Shown here one piece after another: positions 23,823-36,322 of a stretch of DNA of 64,000 nucleotides (its first letter is position 1; the number at the start of each line of letters is the position of its first letter). A program made the translations under genes and the position numbers. The stretch is from Impatiens glandulifera (taxonomy: Eukaryota; Streptophyta; Magnoliopsida; Ericales; Balsaminaceae), in assembly GCF_907164915.1 (NCBI RefSeq), contig NC_061863.1, forward strand, positions 35,995,382 to 36,059,381, read 5' to 3'. Below the pieces are notes generated by a model. It did no database searches. It was not told the DNA's origin and saw only the letters and a program-made list of their open reading frames with translations.

Positions 23823-24701
23823 AGTGAGTTGTGATTTATTTTTTTCAGAAAATGTTGTTTTAAGTATTTATTTTATTCAAATGTTTAAAATTTGAACAAT
23901 AATATTTATAATATATAAACGTTTAGTTTATCATTTATTTTTTCTGAAAAAGTATAGCATATCTTCCTAATTCCTATAGATCATTACAAGTTTTTTTATC
24001 TTATTTATTTGGATAAAATTCTAAATATTTGATAATTTACACTAACAAAATTATTTGAAAATAAGTTAGTCTTAGAGATGGTTTGAAGTGAGATTAATTT
24101 TGTCTTTTTAACTATACTTTTATCCCATCATTTTTTTTTGTTCAAATGTATTATCATCAAGATAATAATATAGACAATAAAACAAACCAGCACTCCAAAT
24201 AAGTAATTTCAAATGAAAAGAAAAACCTAATAAGAAATAGAAACATTATTTTACACTAGGTTAAATAAATTAATTAAATTCTACTATTCAGAAGCAATCA
24301 ACATCTCTATCTAATATCATCAACAAGATAACTTTAAAAAAAAAAATCACTGTTAGGTAAGAATTTTTAACCTAAGTTTGCAATGTATTTTATATCATTC
24401 TCAAAAAAAAAAAAAAAACAGTATTTGCATAAAAACGTGAACAACTAACACTTGTTAAATTTTCATCTTTTATATGTCTATTTATTGATGTCGAAAAAAA
24501 TAAATACTTAAATATACTATTTTCTTACTGTATTAATAAGACGAGGCATGAACATATTTTTAATATTTATCATAATAAATCACACCGTTTATGAAAAATA
24601 AAACATAATAAAAATGAAGTAAACAAATAACTAAATTAACTATCTTACTTTAGATAAAATTTAAATATAAGTGCTTATTTAACCAAATTAACTATGGGCT
24701 A

Positions 24702-25634
24702 GTTTGATTCAGCTTATTCAGCTTATTCTCAGGTACGTTTGATATGATTTTAGTTTATTTAAGCGTTAAGCTTAGATATGTTTGCTTCAGCTTATACGTT
24801 CAACTAGTTTATTTTTTTATATTTATAATATTATTTAATAATTAATATTATATATATAATGTTATATATATTTATTAATTTAATTTTAAATATTAATAGA
24901 TGATTTAAATTAAAAAATAATATATATTTCAAAATAAATTATATTAATTTTTATAAGTTTTTTTTAATATATAATTTTAAATATTAATAAATGACTTAAA
25001 TTAAAAAAATAATATATTCTAAAATAAATGATATGAATAAAAAAATAATCTTTATCATTCATATTATCATTCATTTCAATTATAATTAGATATTTTTATA
25101 TAATTAAGGCTAGTTTAGTTTCTAAAATTATAATTATAAATAAAAAAAATCATAATATATTTATATTTTATATTTTGCTTAATTATTTTATATATTAAGA
25201 TACATATATTATAAATAATAAATAAAAATATATTTAAATGTATGTTTTTTTATTATAATAATTTTATATAAATATATAAAAATATTATAAATATGTGGAA
25301 GAAATGAGAGAAAATGAATAAAATGAGTAGAGGGAGATTAAATTGATAAGAGATAATGAATAAAATGATTAGAAATGAATGAAATAAATGACAGAGAATG
25401 AATAAAAAAACATTTAAAATTGATGAGTGAGAAAAACGCTAAGATTATAATTTTAAAACTGAGATTATAATTTTAAACGCTGCTGAGGAGGGAGGTAGAA
25501 AGAAATTTGAGTTTAAACGCAAAAATGTGTTTTTGATTATAATTTTTTGCGTAAGCTTATTACGCAAAGTTACTGTAGCAGCTTATTACGCAGACGTCAA
25601 TAAACTGTTTATAAACGCTAAATCAAACATGCCC
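24702..25634. mobile_element. ~930-bp TIR element, non-coding
   Basis: Left end GGGCTAGTTTGATTCAGCTT; right end GCTAAATCAAACATGCCC, whose inverse GGGCATGTTTGATTTAGC pairs with the left with few mismatches. Related inner motifs such as GCTTATTACGCA near 25555 and 25585 give GC-richer ends around an AT-rich core. No coding sequence. The superfamily is not decided because no clean target-site duplication is seen. Confidence 0.6.
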
Positions 25635-26885
25635 TATATTTTTTTATATCAAAATTTTTTAAATTAATTCATGAACAATATTTTTTAAATAACCCACATC
25701 AAATAACAAGTTGTTATTCAAATAACCCAAAACCAAAATCAAAAGCCTTATATCTTGGCTTTAATTAAATTTATGATCATTCATTTAATTCCTCCTCTTT
25801 ATGGATCTAGATCTACCTTAGACGATCATATGCTACCTTCTGTTCTTCCCTTCCTTCCTTGTTTATAGAGTTAATGAGAATTCAGTCATTGTGACTTGTG
25901 AGCCATTTCTAGTTCGGCCTAGGCCTAGCTAGGTGCCCTAGCTATAGCACTTATGAAGGACAGTAATTGCATGCAAGGCATGGCATGATGATTACATATA
26001 TATACCCGCCAATTAAAATAAAATGACCCACTAGAAAGGGCATGATCATTAATTTTCCTCTTTACCGATTTGTGCGCCCAATAAGGCACGATCTCTGATT
26101 GACATATATGCCCGCCAATCAAAATGACCAAGAAATGAAGGATCTATATTAATGGTGTTTAAAAATGACCTGCTAGAAGGGTAATTATTTGACTAACTAA
26201 TGCCTTCTTCAAAATTCAGTTATTTATTAAACTTTCAAATAATTTTGTTGGTTAAATATTCAAGGTTATTTGAGTAAATAATTTAAAATATAATATTTAA
26301 TATTTTAATAAATAATTTGAATAATTATAAATATATATATATATATATGAGACAGTTAAATATTTAATGTATCTGATAAGGGGATCGAGTGAAAGTTCAA
26401 AATTACGTACCAAGATCAGCAATATATTCTGTGGTTCTTGAATCATATATATGGTTCCATGTTTGATTAAAGGTGGCTGTATGAGTCGATCGTCTATATT
26501 GTTGGTGGTGTATTTTTCCTTACGATGATAATATATAATCAACGATATAGTCACCATTCTGATTATATATTTGATATACACCATTAATTTAATATGCTCT
26601 TGAATTTTCGTTGTATGTCACAATAAAAGTTGGAAACTAACCTTAATTTTGTATCACCTTCACAGTCCCTCCAATAGGAGTAGGCCATGTTAACATACCT
26701 TGGATGATCCAATTAGATGTAACTAATATTAGATAAAAAGTCATTAAAAAAAATATGATTTTTGATAAAATATTTAGATACTAACAAAAATAATTGATCA
26801 ACTTTTTCTTATAAACTAACATGATTGTTAAAAATCAAAAATTTTGATTTTTAACGCAACAAATAAGCTCTCATGCTTATGTAAA
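25635..26885. other. spacer with a diverged direct repeat
   Basis: Two similar segments, about 25992-26045 and 26101-26180, share ACATATATRCCCGCCAAT, AAAATGACC and CTAGAAnGG. Short TA runs at 26329-26347. No gene supported. Confidence 0.45.
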
Positions 26886-27152
26886 AGGTCTTGTTCGGTT
26901 GGGGTTATTTAAATAATTCAATCCACTCAAACATCTTTTCACTCTCTCTCTCATCAATCACATCACTCAATTCATTACCCAAAATACTAAAATACCTTTT
27001 ATTTGAAATTACTATTTATTATTTTATTATTATATATCAATACCCTTTAAGTAATTTTACCAAAAATATTCTCATCTCCTCAAAATCATCACCAATCATT
27101 ACTCATTTCCCCCCTTTAGGTTATTACAATAACCCTAATCCAAACAAGACCT
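26886..27152. mobile_element. 267-bp MITE with ~30-bp TIR
   Basis: Left end AGGTCTTGTTCGGTTGGGGT then TATTTAAATAA; the inverse right end is AGGTCTTGTTTGGATTAGGG then TTATTGTAATAA. The two agree at most positions over about 30 bp. The interior is C/A-T-rich and contains no gene. Target-site duplication not confirmed. Confidence 0.7.
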
Positions 27153-27187
27153 AAGTAGTGTTTTTCGAGGTTGTTTCCATTTGAGAG

Positions 27188-27626
27188 TAGGGATGAAAAT
27201 AGGGCGGGGAATGCATTTACCATCCCTGTTTCGTTTTAATTTCGGAGATTTTTTTAATACCATCCCCGTCCCGTTCGGTTTTTTTCGGTTTCGGAGAATC
27301 TCGCAGTGCACCATTAATTTTTTTTTATAAAATAAATAAATAAAAATTATATAAACGAATTTTTTAATATAATATATTAAAATTTTATATTATTATAAAG
27401 AAATAAGATTACTACTCTTATAAAATATAGTAAATACATAAATATATTGGTGATTTAATATATTTATAAATTTTGTTTATGGTGTTCGGGGCAGAATTGG
27501 GGCGGGTCGGGGTGGGGGACACAAATATCATCCCCGCCCCATTCCCGTTCAATTTCGGGGGAAAACCGTCCTAAACGGGACAATTCGGTTCGATTTTTAT
27601 GGGACGGTTTCAAATTGCCATCCCTA
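27188..27626. mobile_element. non-autonomous hAT-type element, 439 bp
   Basis: Ends TAGGGATGAAAAT and, inversely, TAGGGATGGCAATT. The 8 bases TTTGAGAG flank it exactly on both sides (27180-27187 and 27627-27634), a perfect 8-bp target-site duplication of hAT type. Subterminal regions are GC-rich (CCCCGCCCC, GGGGCGGG) around an AT-rich centre. The perfect duplication suggests a young insertion. Confidence 0.88.
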
Positions 27627-27634
27627 TTTGAGAG

Positions 27635-29451
27635 GTTATGAATCGTTGCTCTCCCAGTTGCTAATGGGAGAGAAGAAGATCAGTAATATTTGCTTATTCT
27701 TGTGGTGATAGGGAATACCGTAGACCTTCAATTTTAAAACCCACGGATTTAAAATCGTAGTTGGTTTACTTCTTTACCATTTGAGTTCCTCACTAAGCAT
27801 AATGCACAAAACAAGAAGTTTTCAAGGATTTTTTAAAATTCTGAAAATAAATATGAGATTGTATTATTTTTCTGAATTACCACCATAACAGTAAAAAAAA
27901 TATTATTGTATTTAAAAGGAAAACGTTAAAGTTATAAACAAAACAAAAATAAATAATATTTATAAATAATTTATATTCAATCAATAAAAACAAATAAAAT
28001 ATTATAAATAAATTAAAATAAATAAGAATATCAAATATTTAAAACTTTAAATTATTTGATTGCTCTACAACATTATAGCTAGATTGCTCTATCTTTGCAA
28101 TCAAACACAATATTTATATGGTTAGAGCTAATTTCAAATCCACCAAGTATGAAAAGTTTCTAATATCTTAAATATCACGAGTTTGATTTAATTTAAAACG
28201 ATTTAAGTTGAAGTAAATATTATTATTATATAATGTTTCAATTTTATTTTTAAACAATAAAAATAATTTGGTTTTGGTTATTTAAATAACTAGACATTAT
28301 TAAATGAATGGGGATGATTTTGAATAAGTGCATGTTTTTAGTTTAAAAATAAAATATATTAAAAATTATTAATATATAATAATAAAATATATATTTATTT
28401 AAATAAAAAATATTTTAATTAATGAATTAATTGATATAATTGATAAAAGATTAGATTAAATAATTGATTTATAATGTATATTCAAGTAACTCTAAAAGTA
28501 GGATCCAAACAAGACTTAGTCTCTCCATGATGATTTTGTTGAGAATCCAATGAATCATAAAAAAAAAAAAGACATGATCAGTGAATCTAGCATGAAAAGT
28601 ACAGGCCGCCAGGCATTTGCACTTGTAATTGTACAAGTGGGTGGCATTCAAAACTACTATTCTTATTATTATTATTATTATTTAGACAATAGAATTGCTT
28701 TGTCAAACCAGAGGCCAAATTTAAACAACAAGGCTGGTTTTTATCTTAAAAAAAAAATATTATTTGATAAATACTTTCAAAAAAAATAGTTTTTTTTTGG
28801 GTTTAATTATTAAAATATTTTTATATTTTAATTTTTACTATTTTATCTTATAAAAGAATTAATAAATGATAATTTTAATATTTAAATATATAAAAGAAGT
28901 GATTAAATAATTAAAATTATGAATGAAATGATAGTTAAATTTTAGAATAAAATCAAAAAAAAAAACTAAAAGAAATCACACATCAATCAAGCCCCAACAG
29001 CTGGTTTCATTTGTGCTTATTTGAAATAAATCCCATTTATTAAACAAAAACAATATGAAATTTGTATTTCATATTTAAATTTTATAAAAATAAAATAGGA
29101 ATAATTTAATATTTTTATTAATAATTATATTAATTTGATTAATAAAATAACTAATAAAAAAATATTTAAAGAGAATCCAAATAACCCTACATCAATCAAT
29201 TTCCAAAACCTACCCACCCAGATTCTTACTGTCAGGTCTTAATTGTATTTGACCCTAATTTTGACTCCTTCTAAAGCACTTTTCATGCATAACCGACCCA
29301 ATTTAATTAATCTATTTTTTTTTTGTTAACTCGTTATGATACTAATCTAAATTATTTTAAACTTGTTTTAATACTCTCACAACTCATTTTTTTTAATCTT
29401 TGCATTACAAATAAAAAAAATAAATAGGAAAAAACCAAATGGGATCCTCTA
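27635..29451. other. AT-rich spacer
   Basis: A decayed MITE pair of ends may span about 28262-28519 (right end CCAAACAAGACT). An ATT microsatellite lies at about 28660-28682. No gene recognised. Confidence 0.45.
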
Positions 29452-29589
29452 CTACCATTTGACTGTGTTTTTCGGTACCCTGCCTGCCACATATAGAGGA
29501 GTAATATCGTAATAAAAGAAAATTTTCTTTTATTACGATATTACTCCTCTATAGGTGAGAGGGTACCGAAAAACACAGTCAAATGGTAG
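29452..29589. repeat. near-perfect 138-bp hairpin (foldback MITE or hairpin RNA locus)
   Basis: The inner arms 29492-29522 and 29523-29553 are exact reverse complements over 31 bp with no loop. The outer arms 29452-29481 and 29560-29589 are exact over 30 bp (CTACCATTTGACTGTG and so on). Only 10 and 6 unpaired bases separate inner from outer stems. Imperfect pairing extends further, to roughly 29440 and 29602. A transcript would fold into one long stem. Structure fits a young palindromic MITE; a small-RNA source is possible. Confidence 0.85.
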
Positions 29590-29602
29590 CAAAAGATCTT
29601 CC

Positions 29603-30071
29603 TACAAAAAAAACAATCAATAAACAAAGAATGGTTGGAGAAGACACCAACAATCTAACATGCCTATAGTCTTTCAATTAAAATTGAAACAAACAGGGTG
29701 ATTTGAAAACAAAACCAATTTCTTTAATCTCATTAAAATATGGATCCAACTAATATTATATATAGTGGGCATAAACTTGAGAATCTTAATTGACCTTATC
29801 AAACATTTTTTTTTTTACTTTTCAATAAATAATCTATCAAATAATGATTCTTCCTGTGACTTACCCAACATAAACTTAAGCCAATAATCAAGATTTAGAG
29901 CTTGTACAATAATGGATTTAAAAAAAAAATAGTTTATTTGAATAGGTATTTTTTAATAAAAAGACTTAATAACTGATCATGACCGACGAATCTAAGATTT
30001 AGAGTTGGAGTTGGAATAGCTTTCATTATATATATATAAATATATATAAATATATATATAAATATATATAT

Positions 30072-30128
<57 letters not shown>

Positions 30129-31261
30129 AATACGTTATATTATATATGTTTACATAAGTTGAATTCTATGAGATTTTAAAAGTAAAAATAATCTAGGATA
30201 AAATTTATTTCTATATTTAAATCTCGTTAATAAGAAAATTATTATTCATTTTATTGCGAAGTCCCGTCTTCACTTTCTACACTATTGAAAATGTTCGATC
30301 AGTAGTAGTGTTAAAAATAAGTAATGTTAAGACAAGATAAATCAATTTAGTTAATGTAACATAAATTTTTGATCGTTCATTCTTGATCAATTGTTGACAC
30401 AACTCAAAATGTATAAAACTTTCAAATTCTGTGCCACATCAATTTTATAATTGATACTTCAAAAGTAACGATGTGTAATTTTCTGGATAAACTTTGTTGT
30501 AATCTTTGCAAATATCGTCACTAATAAATTTATCTAATGATTTTTTTAGTATAAAAATTACTAAGTGATGCTAAAATAATATGTTCTCATTGTTGTACAT
30601 TTAATCAAACATACCAAACTCTATAATAATTAGAAAAATAAATATTTAAAAATAAATAATTAGAGAATAGGAATTCCGTGCAATAAAAATTAGTGAAAAT
30701 AAAATTTAGAAAATAATTAAGAGGAAAACAAATAAAAAGAAATGAAGTTATAGATGTAAATTTAAACTTTTTATTATTATAGTGCTTTCTTCCTGTCACT
30801 GCTTAAAAGAGTTTAATATATATATTGATAAAATATATATTTTATAAAAAATGCCATTTAGTATTTTTGATTTAAGTAATTGAGATGTGAGTGATAAAAT
30901 AATAGCTGAAAAGATGAATTTAAAAAATAATAATAACAGAAGTAAATCTAGCTGAATGATTAATATGAAATAATCACACACAAATTTTTTAAATTGAACG
31001 AGTTAGTTAAATTTGTGATAAAATATTAAATATAATGAATTTATTAGAAAATTTAAAATTCAAAATAAGAAATTCAAAATAATATAAAACATAATCTATA
31101 ACTTATTTTCTTTAATTTCACATTTGTGTTATTTTAGTTAAACGAATTTCATCCATTTTCAATATAAATCTTTAAAAAACTAACAATTTACAACTCATTT
31201 AATGTGGTTAACAATAAAAGCTTAAAAAATAGACAAATGTGGATGCTTTATTATTACAAAC
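29603..31261. other. AT-rich spacer
   Basis: It includes a TATATATAAA-type simple repeat at about 30028-30130. No gene or clear element otherwise. Confidence 0.5.
30028..30130. repeat. TA/TAAA simple repeat
   Basis: Alternating TA tracts interrupted by AAA at irregular spacing for about 100 bp. Confidence 0.9.
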
Positions 31262-31432
31262 TAGCATTTAGCCCCGTACACTTGCACGATTAATAATATA
31301 AAAAACCGTGAAAAAAAATACGGATAACATTTTTAATTTTATTTTTAACCGTTTTATGTTTATGGTAGGTCAACCCACAATCCGACCCAAGTATCCATTT
31401 ACTCAACATCATTATATATATATATATAGATT
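31262..31432. repeat. dispersed repeat sharing the 3' half of the SINE-like element
   Basis: From about 31336 it reads AATTTTATTTTTAACCG, GTCAACCCAC, AATCCGACCCAAGTATCC and ends in an AT tract, as do 31560-31694 and 49770-49950. The left part (CCCCGTACACTTGCACG) is different from the other copies. Confidence 0.6.
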
Positions 31433-31438
31433 AGTTAG

Positions 31439-31694
31439 TTAAAAAGTTGAACTTATATTAATATTAAAACGTTCCGCGTTTATCAAATTTGTAGCTTAGT
31501 TGGTTAAGGAGTTCTACTTGATTTGTTAGGTTGCAAGTTCGAAACATACCTCTAGAATTTTTTATTTTATTTTTAACCGTTTTAAATTTAAAGGCGGGTC
31601 AACCCAAATCCGACCCAAGTATCCAAATTAACCACAACTCTCGACCCGGCAATCCGGACACTTTAAAAATTAAACATCATTATATATATATATA
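31439..31694 (+). repeat. tRNA-derived SINE-like element with AT tail
   Basis: TAGCTTAGTTGG at 31492-31503 is an exact RNA polymerase III box A, and AGTTCGAAAC at 31536-31545 is box-B-like, 44 bases downstream. After this tRNA-like head comes a body with GGCGGGTCAACCC and CCGACCCAAGTATCC and a terminal AT repeat. The same head and body occur, split by an insertion, at about 48540-48653 and 49739-49950. Confidence 0.65.
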
Positions 31695-32346
31695 TGAGTG
31701 CTCAATATAGTGTTACTCATGTATGAATCGTTTAAAGTTGATTATTATTTTTTTTAAACTTTATTCAAAATATCATTTTTAATAAAAAGAATAGATTATT
31801 TTAAATTTTTAAAAAATAAATACTAATATTATTTAATAATTAGAATAATATTGACGTGATGTATCAATACATTCTAAATAAAACTTAAAAAATCAAACAA
31901 ACTCTAAGAATTGATTTGATATGGGTATATATTTTCCTTTCATGACTTTGCTATTATTATTATTTAGTTCGGAGTAGTTTTAATATTGTTTTAAACTTGT
32001 ATATTATATATTATTCTTATTATATTTGATATGGAATGATTTACCATATACTAGTTTTATAATATAGGTAGAGTAATTAAAAAACAATCTCACTTGTAAG
32101 CAAAAATATATTAAATAATAATAAGAATAAGAATAGGGTGTCAAATAATAAGACAAATATTCTCAGATCTTTTTCTTCTTTCCCTTTCTCATCTTCTGAT
32201 TTGTTTGACTAAGAGGCCGGATCTCACATGTTATATGTTCTGTGTACTTTGATTTCTTTTTTATTAAAGTTAAAAAATAATTCCGAATTCAATCTTTTAA
32301 GACAATATTGCGATCTTACTTAATACCACTCAAATAAACCACCTTT

Positions 32347-32422
<76 letters not shown>

Positions 32423-33192
32423 AGTGTAAAAAATAGATTTTAAAAAATAACTTGTTAATCTAATGGCTGGCTTGTTTGATGAATGTGTTATTTGCAATAA
32501 TAATAATAATCAATAATGAAACATTTTTATAAGAAATAGTGTTTGATTTTTTTCATAAAAAATATCATTTTATAAAGAAGCTTAAAATTAAGAGAAAAGA
32601 ATGTTAAGAAAATAAAGTTCATAAAATTCAAAAGAAAATTATAAAACTCTATTTATCTAGCTTTAAGCCTATTAAGAACGTTTATTTATATATCAATAAT
32701 ACCAGAGATACACAAGATCTTTCTTATTATCTTAAAAATTAATAAACTACTACCCTATTAAAATATTTACTAAATTTCTTTTTATTTTTACTTGGTTTAA
32801 AGCTAATACAACTCATAGATGAGTTCTGACCTGTATTTCTCCAAATTTTGATTAGAATGACTATGTTTTAAAAATTCTTTAGTTTCTTTCAAGACCCTAA
32901 AAATAACCATAAAATAGTGAATTACTAAAATTTGAATTTAGTTTATAAAACATTTTAACATTATTTTAGTCAAAAGTCAATTAGATAAATATTGTTAATT
33001 TATATTATAATAAAAAACTATTATTTATCTTCAATTTAATTTTAAATATATAAAAATGAAATAAATAAATAACCATATTTTTTTCTTATCTACAAGGGGA
33101 AGTTTTATGAATTAGTTAGTTTGAACTTAACTTTATTATATTCCCAAAACTAATTTATTTTGCTTATTTTAATTCATTATTTTATTATTTGT

Positions 33193-33195
<3 letters not shown>
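31695..33195. other. AT-rich spacer upstream of pyruvate decarboxylase
   Basis: No gene seen. It contains a long TA microsatellite at 32349-32419. Confidence 0.5.
32349..32419. repeat. TA microsatellite, ~71 bp
   Basis: Uninterrupted alternating AT/TA. Confidence 0.97.

Positions 33196-33254
<59 letters not shown>
33196..33254. repeat. TA microsatellite in the pyruvate decarboxylase promoter
   Basis: About 59 bp of uninterrupted TA ending 135 bp before the TATA box of the gene. Such tracts vary in length and could alter promoter spacing. Confidence 0.95.
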
Positions 33255-33258
<4 letters not shown>

Positions 33259-33389
33259 GAAGAATTAATTATCTCTTTAGCCAGCCATTAGTTATGGCTA
33301 GTCCTAGTTTCACCTGAAATGGTAAACAAGCAGCCCATGGTTTCATTTCACCTTTCATCTTTCCCAATCAATCAATCAAATCCCGATAC

Positions 33390-33397
33390 TATAAATA
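33390..33397 (+). promoter_or_regulatory. TATA box of pyruvate decarboxylase
   Basis: TATAAATA lies 65 bases before the ATG, so a leader of roughly 35-40 bases is expected, rich in C and A (33420-33461). About 50 bp upstream, at about 33339-33344, is TGGTTT, the core of the known anaerobic-response element in alcohol-fermentation gene promoters; such a short match may be chance. Confidence 0.65.
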
Positions 33398-33461
33398 CCT
33401 ACCATTCCTTCTTCTCCAAAACACACTCAAAATCAAAATCAAAATTCTTATTCTTCTAACA

Positions 33462-35544
33462 ATGGATTCCAAGATCGGAGCAATCACCGTCGCCGGCGCC
33501 GCCGCCGCCACCAACGGTCACATTTCCAACGGTACTCTCTGCACTCTCCCTGAGAACGGTCACCACGTTTCCACCATCCAAACCACCTCCTCCATTCCCT
33601 CCGCCGCCGCAGAGTACTCCAGTACCTTAGGCAGCCACATTGCTCGCCGCCTCGTTCAAATAGGCGCAGCCGACGTATTCTCCGTCCCCGGCGACTTCAA
33701 CCTGACCCTTCTCGACCACCTCATCGCCGAACCAGGACTGAAACTCATCGGCTGCTGCAACGAGCTCAATGCCGGATACGCCGCAGATGGGTACGCCAGA
33801 TCTCGCGGCGTCGGTGCATGCGTGGTCACTTTCACCGTCGGCGGACTGAGCGTTCTAAACTCCATCGCCGGCGCTTACAGCGAGAATCTGCCTGTTATTT
33901 GTATAGTCGGTGGTCCCAATTCTAATGACTATGGAACTAACAGGATTCTGCATCATACTATTGGACTTCCAGATTTCAGCCAAGAGCTTAGGTGTTTTCA
34001 AACTGTTACTTGTTATCAGGTATTAAGTATAAATTGATTATATTTTAAACTACTTTTTTTATTAATTATTTTTCAAAAATATATATAGGCAGTGGTGAAC
34101 AATTTGGAAGATGCCCATGAACAAATTGACACAGCAATTTCTACAGCTCTAAAGGAATCTAAGCCTGTGTATATCAGCATTGCCTGTAATTTGGCTGCCA
34201 TTCCACATCCCAGTTTTAGTCGAGAGCCAGTCCCCTTTTCAATTGCTCCAAGGTATATATTTTTCTAATCCAACCCATTTAATTTATATATTTCATTCAA
34301 ATTTTGAAAATATTTTTAATTATAATGAATATATATAGATTGAGCAATAAAATGGGATTAGAAGCTGCAGTTGAAGCAGCAGCTCAGTTCTTAAACAAAG
34401 CAGTTAAGCCAGTAATGGTAGGTGGTCCGAATCTCCGAGTTTCTAATGCAAGTAAAGCATTCATCGAGCTAGCTGATGCAAGCGGTTACGTGTTCTCGGT
34501 TATGCCATCGGCTAAAGGTCTTGTTCCTGAAAACCACCCTCATTTTATTGGAACTTATTGGGGTGCAGTTAGCACTCCTTTCTGTGCCGAAATAATAGAG
34601 TCAGCCGATGCTTATTTATTCGCGGGTGGTTTGTTCAATGACTATAGCTCGGTTGGGTACTCTTTGCTTTTAAAGAAGGAAAAGGCGGTAATTGTTGAAC
34701 CGAATAGGGTTGTTATCGCGAACGGGCCGACTTTCGGTTGTGTTTTTATGAAGGATTTCTTGAAAGCACTTGGAAAGAGGCTCAAGTGTAATACCACTGC
34801 TTACGAGAATTATTATAGGATCTTTGTACCTGAAGGGAAAGCTTTAAAGGGTTCACCTAAAGAGGCTTTAAGGGTTAATATCTTGTTTGAACATATTCAG
34901 AATATGCTTTCGGATCAAACTGCTGTTATTGCTGAGACTGGTGATTCTTGGTTTAATTGTCAGAAATTGAAGCTGCCTAAGGGATGCGGGTAAGTAAGTT
35001 TTCTTAAATAAAATAATTTTGATAGTATATATATTTTTAATGAAATTGGCGAATGCATGCATGCAGTTACGAGTTCCAGATGCAATATGGATCAATCGGG
35101 TGGTCGGTGGGCGCGACTCTCGGTTACGCAGAAGCAGCTAAGGATAAACGTGTGATTGCATGCATTGGGGATGGAAGTTTTCAGGTAACTGCTCAAGACA
35201 TATCAACAATGATTAGGAATGGGCAGAATAGCATAATATTTCTGATAAACAATGGTGGGTACACCATAGAAGTTGAGATTCATGATGGGCCATACAATGT
35301 GATTAAGAATTGGAACTATACTGGCTTAGTGGATGCAATCCACAATGGTGAAGGAAAATGTTGGACTACTAAGGTTAGATGTGAAGAGGATTTGGTCGAG
35401 GCAATTGGAACCGCGATGGGCGAGAAGAAGGATTGTTTGTGTTTCATTGAAGTGATTGTTCATAAGGATGATACCAGCAAAGAGTTGCTCGAATGGGGGT
35501 CTAGGGTTTCTTCGGCGAATAGCCGACCACCCAATCCTCAGTAG
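33462..35544 (+). CDS. PDC: pyruvate decarboxylase, four exons
   Basis: Exons 33462-34019, 34089-34252, 34339-34989 and 35067-35544 join in frame to 1851 bases, 616 aa, close to the usual plant length (about 600). It converts pyruvate to acetaldehyde and CO2 with thiamine diphosphate and Mg in the cytosol; alcohol dehydrogenase then makes ethanol under low oxygen. Visible motifs: [14 protein letters not shown] with the cofactor-activating Glu101; the catalytic His pair in [11 protein letters not shown] (164-165); [13 protein letters not shown]; and the thiamine-diphosphate motif from GDGSFQ (492-494) to INN (519-520). The C-terminus SRPPNPQ is the plant consensus. The first ~50 residues are low-complexity and variable in the family. 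Introns are short (69-86 bases) with GT-AG ends. No defect seen. Upstream are a TATA box and a long TA tract. Confidence 0.98.
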
Positions 35545-36152
35545 GAAGTTTGAATTGGTTTTGTTTGTTGTCGTTGTTTGTGTGTGTGGAAGTGAGGCAT
35601 GTTTCTTTGTTGTTTGTTAGGGTGAACATTTATGTTTGAATTATTATTATTATTATGCTTATGGTATGGTATTTGGTATTTGTATTGGGTATCCAATTGA
35701 AAACTGTAATGGACTATTTTATCTCAATGGAGACGGGTGATTAATTATAATATTGTTTTTTTCTCTAATTAATCCTATTCTACACCAACATTTGAAAATG
35801 AGTAATGAGTATTCTCTTGTTTTTTTTTTATTATTATTATTTATTTTTGTGACAAATGTTAATAATTTTATTGAGAAGATTAATACACATCTTATCCCAT
35901 TATCCCAGTTTAAATCAAAACATTCTCAAAGAAAGCAAATTTACTTTTGAAATCGATTGAGACATTTGATGTAAACATACAAATTGTTTCTATTTGTGAA
36001 TTTGTTTCTTATTAATCATAGGTTAGTTGACATCATTTATCTTGTCAAAAAATAGCAGTTCAAGTGTATACACACCATCGCATACATAGGGGAAGATAAC
36101 ACAATTTTATTACCACAAACTTCAAACTAATTAGCACCTCAAACTAGCTAAG
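35545..36152. other. PDC 3' untranslated region and short spacer
   Basis: T-rich sequence follows the stop; a short ATT run lies at 35640-35655. No further gene before the LTR at 36153. Confidence 0.5.
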
Positions 36153-36322
36153 TGTCACGGTTCATTAAAATCGGGTGACTATGTCATGTCCAGAATCCAA
36201 ATTCTCTAAAAAGTTCTAGAATTTTGTAGTATTTTTCCTTTTATGAAACTCTTTAAATTTCTCTAAAAGTTCCAATTCTTAGAACTGAAATTAAAGTGAT
36301 AGAATTCTCTAGAATTCTTTAA
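36153..36322 (+). mobile_element. 5' LTR of the gypsy element, left piece
   Basis: Matches the start of the 3' LTR (TGTCACGG, GGTGACTATGTCA, TCTAGAATTTTGTAGTATTT). It is interrupted after TTTAA by the foldback element and resumes at 39186. Confidence 0.88.

Larger units (their letters stand above)
20877..24701. other. AT-rich spacer with decayed MITEs
   Basis: Contents that can be seen: a terminus AGCTTGTTTGATGTTGGG at 20956; two diverged head-to-tail copies of a ~190-bp unit (about 21205-21390 and 21412-21580), each starting GGTTGATTTT and ending AAATGAACCT; MITE-like pairs of ends at 21701-21980 and 23541-23822; a TA microsatellite at 23654-23681. No genes. Confidence 0.5.

Noticed and set aside
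33656..33865. Antisense ORF in PDC exon 1
   Set aside because: Shadow of the GC-rich sense coding exon.
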